The position numbers and the translations under genes were made by a program. A stretch of 16,808 nt of DNA from Armatimonadota bacterium. GTDB taxonomy: Bacteria > Armatimonadota > UBA10988 > DTZQ01. Positions within the stretch are counted from its first letter, which is position 1. Each line of letters opens with the position of its first letter. The stretch spans positions 1 to 16,808 of the forward strand of contig DTZQ01000015.1 of NCBI GenBank assembly GCA_012961305.1. The letters run 5' to 3'. The notes under the pieces are model-generated. The model was not told the origin of the DNA and ran no database searches. It saw only the letters and a program-made list of their open reading frames with translations. Positions 13,423 through 16,808 of the stretch are shown piece by piece.

Positions 13423-15072
13423 TCACCGCTGGCGGCCCATAATTCGCTGGGCCAGGCGGGCGCGAGTGGCCAACAGGACGGTCGGGTCTTTCTCCCAGTC
13501 GAACCAACTTCGGGCTAAGGCTCGCACTTCTCGCTCTACGAATTCCTGCTCCCCGCGCTGCACCAACAAGTGGAAATACTCGTAGTCCTCCATCCCCTCC
13601 CGGATGTTCTTCAGGCGAATGGAGGTGACCGGCCCGTCAAATCCTGCATCGCCGCCGGGATAAAAGAGCATTCCCTCGCCGTTGTAAGCGAGGCGGAAAC
13701 TGGGCTGGTCGAGCCAGGGGTCGCGCACATGACCCCAGTAAACAGTAGTCCAGTAGAGCAAACCGGTCATGTGGTAGCGGAAGTTGAGCCACAGGGGAAG
13801 GCGGTAGTTCAGCACGGGGAAGTCAATTTGCCACCAGGGGGAGGGCTGAGGGCCCTGGCAGAGAGCAGTGTAAGACCACAGTTCGTCTCCTGCGGCGAGC
13901 CGCTGGGCTGCCGTCTCCTCATCGTGCAGGGGCCACAGCGGCACCCAGATGTCCACGGCCTCGTTCAAGTCGCCCCAGGCGGGATTGCTGGGTTTGGTCT
14001 GTTCCGTACACAGGACGCGGATTTGGGGATGGGCCTCATGCACCAGCGCGGCCCGCCGGCGCACCTGCTCATAGGCTTCCGCGTCGTTGGGCTCGTCTAA
14101 GATGTAGAGGTAAGCCCCCTCGGCCCAGCCGTTTTCCTGCAGGTACTCGTAGAACGAGGCCAGGTAACGTTTGGCCTTTTCACGGTCGGCCCCCAGCGGG
14201 TCTTTGAAGGGCGGCCAGCGCAGCGGGAAAGCGTTGACCCGCAGGTCAGCCATGTATTGGGCCAGTTCCTCGTGCGTGGCCGAAGGGTCAATGCTGCCAT
14301 CCTCCTTCACGGCCGGGTACAGATGACGAGGAATGGGGGGAGTGATGCGGTGGTCAGCCAGAGCCTGGCAGTAGCGGCGCTCAATCACCCGATACTCGGG
14401 GGAACCGGGCTCCACTCCGTGCGCAGGGGCAATGCGGCTGAAACTGCCGAAGTGGGAGCGAACCGTCGGCATGGTGGGCAGGGTGAAATCCCAGACGGTC
14501 AGTTCTATGGGCACCAGGAGGTCCGGCTGGTTGCGGGCGCGAATGGTGATAGTGCCCCGATATTCGCCGGGCACAGCATCCGAAGGCACGTACACGTCCA
14601 CCCACAACACCTGGGTCCAGTCCCTCCACACCGCGAAGGGCACCGCATCGTATTTCGCCCCCCGCGGGTTGCGTCGAGCATCCCAAGGGGTGAGTTCGCT
14701 TCCGTCCAGGGGGTTCACAAAGGGAATCAGCGCCTCAGGATAGAGTCCCGGTGGGGCTTCAGAGCGATAACTGGGCCGGCGGAGGTAAACGTAGTGCTCC
14801 CGGAACAGGGTGAGGTGGTCCCGACGGATAACGGCTCCGTTGGGCCCGGTCAAATCGGAAGCCTCCGCAGTTACGTCGGTGATGGTTTCCGTCCCCGCCC
14901 GCAGGGCGATTTGGAAGGGTTCATATTCGTTGCGGGCAGCCTGCAAGCGGGCCGTGCGCTGCTTTCCCGGGGGCGTATGCTGGAAAACGCGCTCCGAGCC
15001 ATGGGTGACCCACACGGTCAACCCCTCTGCCGGCGTCGGCAGCAGGGCCAGCGCGGCGAAAATGAAATACAT
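13423..15072 (-). CDS. Exported DUF4091 / GH123-like glycosidase
   Basis: Predicted product is 549 aa from ATG at 15070-15072 with GGGAGGTG upstream. A short hydrophobic leader (MYFIFAALALLPTPAEG) probably acts as a signal peptide, although it lacks basic residues. Residues about 18-200 form a beta-sandwich (ARNEYEPFQIALRAG, VLWVDVYVPSDAVPGEYRGTITI). Residues 200-500 form a barrel with the acidic pair in YILDEPND (D326, E327), which matches the Asp-Glu pair of GH123 N-acetyl-beta-galactosaminidases. The C-terminal signature GEGMLFYPG, then SIRLKNIREGMEDYEYF (484-500), is typical of DUF4091. GH123 enzymes use substrate-assisted catalysis on N-acetylhexosamines; whether this one shares that specificity is inference. 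It has its own extended -10 promoter, and fits the amino-sugar theme of the GH84 gene and GH20 remnant. Confidence 0.85.
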   Translation of the reverse strand: MYFIFAALALLPTPAEGLTVWVTHGSERVFQHTPPGKQRTARLQAARNEYEPFQIALRAGTETITDVTAEASDLTGPNGAVIRRDHLTLFREHYVYLRRPSYRSEAPPGLYPEALIPFVNPLDGSELTPWDARRNPRGAKYDAVPFAVWRDWTQVLWVDVYVPSDAVPGEYRGTITIRARNQPDLLVPIELTVWDFTLPTMPTVRSHFGSFSRIAPAHGVEPGSPEYRVIERRYCQALADHRITPPIPRHLYPAVKEDGSIDPSATHEELAQYMADLRVNAFPLRWPPFKDPLGADREKAKRYLASFYEYLQENGWAEGAYLYILDEPNDAEAYEQVRRRAALVHEAHPQIRVLCTEQTKPSNPAWGDLNEAVDIWVPLWPLHDEETAAQRLAAGDELWSYTALCQGPQPSPWWQIDFPVLNYRLPLWLNFRYHMTGLLYWTTVYWGHVRDPWLDQPSFRLAYNGEGMLFYPGGDAGFDGPVTSIRLKNIREGMEDYEYFHLLVQRGEQEFVEREVRALARSWFDWEKDPTVLLATRARLAQRIMGRQR

Positions 15073-15106
15073 GGGTATGCACCTCCCTTAGCCTCTCGTG
15101 CCCTTC

Positions 15107-15135
15107 ATTATACCATGAACGGGAGGAATTAACAA
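15107..15135 (-). promoter_or_regulatory. Extended -10 promoter of the DUF4091 gene
   Basis: On the minus strand TTGTTA (15130-15135), a 17-base spacer and a perfect TATAAT (15107-15112) preceded by TGG. It lies about 35 bases upstream of the ATG, implying a very short leader. Confidence 0.8.
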
Positions 15136-15174
15136 GTTTTTCGCGCGGCGGACTGTCCACTTTCGGATACCCAT

Positions 15175-15203
15175 TTGCATTTTTCGCCAACTTGTGGTAT
15201 ACT
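15175..15203 (+). promoter_or_regulatory. Extended -10 promoter of the HhH-HEAT unit
   Basis: TTGCAT (15175-15180), a 17-base spacer and TATACT (15198-15203), preceded by TGTGG. It is divergent from, and about 40 bases away from, the DUF4091 promoter. It lies about 70 bases before the start codon. Confidence 0.75.
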
Positions 15204-15272
15204 TGAAAATGTTCCCTGAGAGCACACGGATTTAACGACAGGGGGTATTCCACTAAAGAAATGAGGTGAACA

Positions 15273-16367
15273 ATGATGCCTGAACGGGAGGAAGAACGCC
15301 AAGAACAGCAGATGGAATCTCAGGAAACTGTCCCTCTGCGGGAGTTGACAGACCTCCCTGGCATAGGTGAGAACCGCGCCCGGGCTTTGATGGAGGCTGG
15401 GTTTACCGATGTAGCCTCCCTGCGGGCAGCCTCCGTAGAGGAGTTGGCAGATGTGCGGTCAATTCCCCGAAGGTTGGCAGAGCAAATCAAAGCCTATTTG
15501 GAGGAACATCCTGAAGTGGCTGAAGAAGAGGGCCGGCCCGAGGAAGTAGTTCCCACGGAGGCTGTGCCGGAGGAGGCGGTGGAAGAGAGACCGCCAGAGG
15601 CTATGGCTGAACCGGAGGAGGAAGCGAGGGTCGAGGAGGCCCCACCTGAAGAGCCGATGGTGGCTGCACCAGAGGCGAAGGCTGAGGAAGAAGCCGCTCC
15701 AGAAGCAGAGGCAGAACCCGAGGCGGAGGAGGAACCCGAAGCCCGGGAAGTCGAAGAAGAAGTCGTTGCCGAAGAGGTTGCTCCAGAGGCGGAAGCCGAG
15801 GAAGTTGAAGTCGTTACGGAGGCAGAGGAAGCGGCACCAGAGGAAGAAGCCCCTCCGCCTGAGGCCCCACCGGAGGAAGAAGCCCCTCCGCCAACTGCTC
15901 CCTTAGAGGAGGTCCGAGAGCCCCGCGGTGGATTGGTGGTTGGCATTTGGGTGCTGGCAGTTTTGTTCCTCATTGTGTTGTGTGTAGCCAGTTACCTTTT
16001 CCGAGAAAACCGCCGCCTGGCTGGTGAGCAACTGACCCCGATGCAAAAAGTGCTCTTGAAGAACCAAGCCGCGGCCCTCGAGCGCATTGCCCAAGTTTCC
16101 GAGGAAACGTTGGCCCAGCAGGTGAACGCGATACAAAAGGCCATTAAAGTTAACGACTATGGTACGGCCCTCCAGCAATTGCGCCTGCTTCGCTCCTTAG
16201 TAGAAGTCGGGGCCACGGCCAGGGAAGAAATGACCCCCCTGAGAACGGCTTTTGAGGAAGTGGAGGGTGCTTTGCAGGCAGCGGTGAAACAGATAGCCCC
16301 ACAAGTGGAGGAAAAGGTTGGCAACTTGTTAGAGGCCGTGCAGGAAATCACGGCTCCGAAAATGTAG
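15273..16367 (+). CDS. Membrane-anchored helix-hairpin-helix protein with acidic linker
   Basis: Predicted product is 364 aa from the first of two adjacent ATG codons (15273), with GAGGTGA just upstream. Residues 22-78 form a helix-hairpin-helix unit (LRELTDLPGIGENRARALMEAGFTD, here read in two halves, then LADVRSIPRRLAEQIKAYL), a fold that usually binds the DNA backbone. Residues 79-215 are a strongly acidic Glu/Ala/Pro-rich linker with internal repeats (EEEAPPP twice). Residues 219-243 form one transmembrane helix (GGLVVGIWVLAVLFLIVLCV). Residues 250-362 are helical (NQAAALERIAQVSEETLAQQ, LQQLRLLRSLV) and may be a coiled coil. Basic residues flank the helix on both sides (REPRGG; RENRRLAG), so orientation is not settled. 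The next gene begins 8 bp later. Possible roles include tying DNA to the membrane or DNA handling at the envelope; no such function is proven and the family is not recognised. Confidence 0.85.
   Translation: MMPEREEERQEQQMESQETVPLRELTDLPGIGENRARALMEAGFTDVASLRAASVEELADVRSIPRRLAEQIKAYLEEHPEVAEEEGRPEEVVPTEAVPEEAVEERPPEAMAEPEEEARVEEAPPEEPMVAAPEAKAEEEAAPEAEAEPEAEEEPEAREVEEEVVAEEVAPEAEAEEVEVVTEAEEAAPEEEAPPPEAPPEEEAPPPTAPLEEVREPRGGLVVGIWVLAVLFLIVLCVASYLFRENRRLAGEQLTPMQKVLLKNQAAALERIAQVSEETLAQQVNAIQKAIKVNDYGTALQQLRLLRSLVEVGATAREEMTPLRTAFEEVEGALQAAVKQIAPQVEEKVGNLLEAVQEITAPKM
15840..15892 (+). repeat. 33-bp-period direct repeat in the acidic linker
   Basis: The same 20-base unit occurs at 15840-15859 and 15873-15892, encoding EEEAPPP twice within the linker of the HhH protein. 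It indicates local slippage or duplication that lengthened the linker in frame. Confidence 0.85.
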
Positions 16368-16375
16368 GAAGGCCG

Positions 16376-16808
16376 GTGGCAGCCGCAAGTAAGAAACAGG
16401 TCCAAAGGTTGATAGCACGCCTGCGTGCTAAAGGGGAGGAGGAACGGTCAGCGGTAATAGCAGAACTGGTAGCCTTAGGAGAGGTAGCGGTAGAGCCTTT
16501 GATTGCCGCCCTCCAGGATACGGCCTACCAAACCCGTATGGCCGCCGCGCAGGCTTTGGGTCAGATTGGTTCTGAACAGGCATTACGACCACTGTTGGCC
16601 ACTCTCAATGATGCCAGCGTCAATGTCCAGCGGGCCGGGGTAGAAGCCCTGACCCGGATGGGCACCCCGGCGGTAGAGCCGCTGGTTGCCCTGCTCCAGG
16701 ACAAGGACGCTAAAACCCGGCGGCGGGCGGCCGAAACCTTGGGACGCATTCAAGCCCCAGAAGCGGTGGAGGCCTTGGTTAAAGCCCTCAGCGATGAAAA
16801 TGCCGAGG
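16376..16808 (+). CDS. HEAT-repeat protein, 3' end outside window
   Basis: A reading frame from GTG at 16376-16378 stays open to the window end, giving 144 residues. The ribosome site AGGAAGG overlaps the stop of the HhH gene, 8 bp upstream, so the two are co-transcribed and probably translationally coupled. The product is built of HEAT/PBS-lyase-type helical repeats of about 31 residues. Visible units include AVEPLIAALQD, RMAAAQALGQIG, ALRPLLATLND, VQRAGVEALTRMG, AVEPLVALLQD, RRRAAETLGRI and AVEALVKALSDE. Such repeats make a curved scaffold for protein-protein contacts; some bacterial members act on phycobilins or epoxyqueuosine, but nothing here points to those. No signal peptide is visible. 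The tight coupling suggests it may bind the cytoplasmic part of the HhH membrane protein; this is inference. Confidence 0.85.
   Translation, partial: MAAASKKQVQRLIARLRAKGEEERSAVIAELVALGEVAVEPLIAALQDTAYQTRMAAAQALGQIGSEQALRPLLATLNDASVNVQRAGVEALTRMGTPAVEPLVALLQDKDAKTRRRAAETLGRIQAPEAVEALVKALSDENAE

Noticed and set aside
14257..15132. Plus-strand open frame of 291 codons across the DUF4091 gene
   Set aside because: It mirrors the minus-strand gene, overlaps that gene's promoter and ribosome site, and gives a Gly/Arg-rich sequence without domain character.
15494..15973. Minus-strand frame of 159 codons rich in Ser/Ala/Gly
   Set aside because: Antisense of the Glu/Ala/Pro-rich linker repeats; the composition is fully explained by that linker.
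1..16808. CRISPR array, insertion sequence, integrase or phage genes
   Set aside because: No regularly spaced repeats, transposase-like or integrase-like proteins, or terminal inverted repeats were seen; the pseudogene edges alone do not show a mobile element.

Overview
The window is about 17 kb of a moderately GC-rich bacterial chromosome. Exported proteins with Sec-type signal peptides and secretin/TonB-type (STN) domains suggest a diderm envelope. Protein composition is rich in Arg, Glu and Leu. Together with paired sugar-phosphate-isomerase-like proteins, a DUF4091/GH123-like protein, GH84 and M55 enzymes, PspA and HEAT-repeat proteins, this recalls Armatimonadota-like or other deep-branching, possibly thermophilic lineages known mostly from metagenomes. 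That placement is inference; no rRNA or marker gene is present.

Layout. (1) 1-2096, minus strand: a TIM-barrel sugar isomerase/epimerase, an exported protein with a secretin-N-like C-terminal domain, and an unrecognised conserved-looking protein cut by the window edge; the last two are 4 bp apart. (2) 2185-3608, minus strand: a YbjN-domain protein and PspA/IM30 under one clear sigma70 promoter, with a terminator hairpin downstream: an envelope-stress unit. (3) 3707-3928, plus strand: a 73-aa helical orphan whose stop codon overlaps that of the convergent M55 gene. (4) 3925-7303, minus strand: an exported GH84 beta-N-acetylglucosaminidase-like enzyme followed by an M55 D-aminopeptidase, plausibly acting on amino-sugar/D-peptide material such as peptidoglycan. 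(5) 7406-11638, plus strand: two tandem paralogous exported proteins, each with two STN-like domains and no secretin channel; then a leader with two near-identical promoter modules, a small secreted protein and a strong terminator. (6) 11638-12405: remains of a GH20-like glycosidase, cut at both ends and frameshifted twice. (7) 12432-13345: a second sugar isomerase/epimerase with its own promoter. (8) 13423-15135, minus strand: an exported DUF4091/GH123-like protein. (9) 15175-16808, plus strand: a membrane-anchored helix-hairpin-helix protein with a long acidic linker, followed 8 bp later by a HEAT-repeat protein that runs off the window.

Two themes run through it. One is amino-sugar/glycan and D-peptide breakdown (GH84, M55, DUF4091, GH20 remnant, two isomerases). 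The other is envelope biology (PspA-YbjN, three orphan proteins with secretin-type N domains, the HhH membrane protein). The most promising undescribed material is the tandem double-STN pair with its neighbours, and the HhH/acidic-linker/transmembrane protein coupled to a HEAT-repeat protein. No rRNA, tRNA, CRISPR array, integrase or transposase was found.
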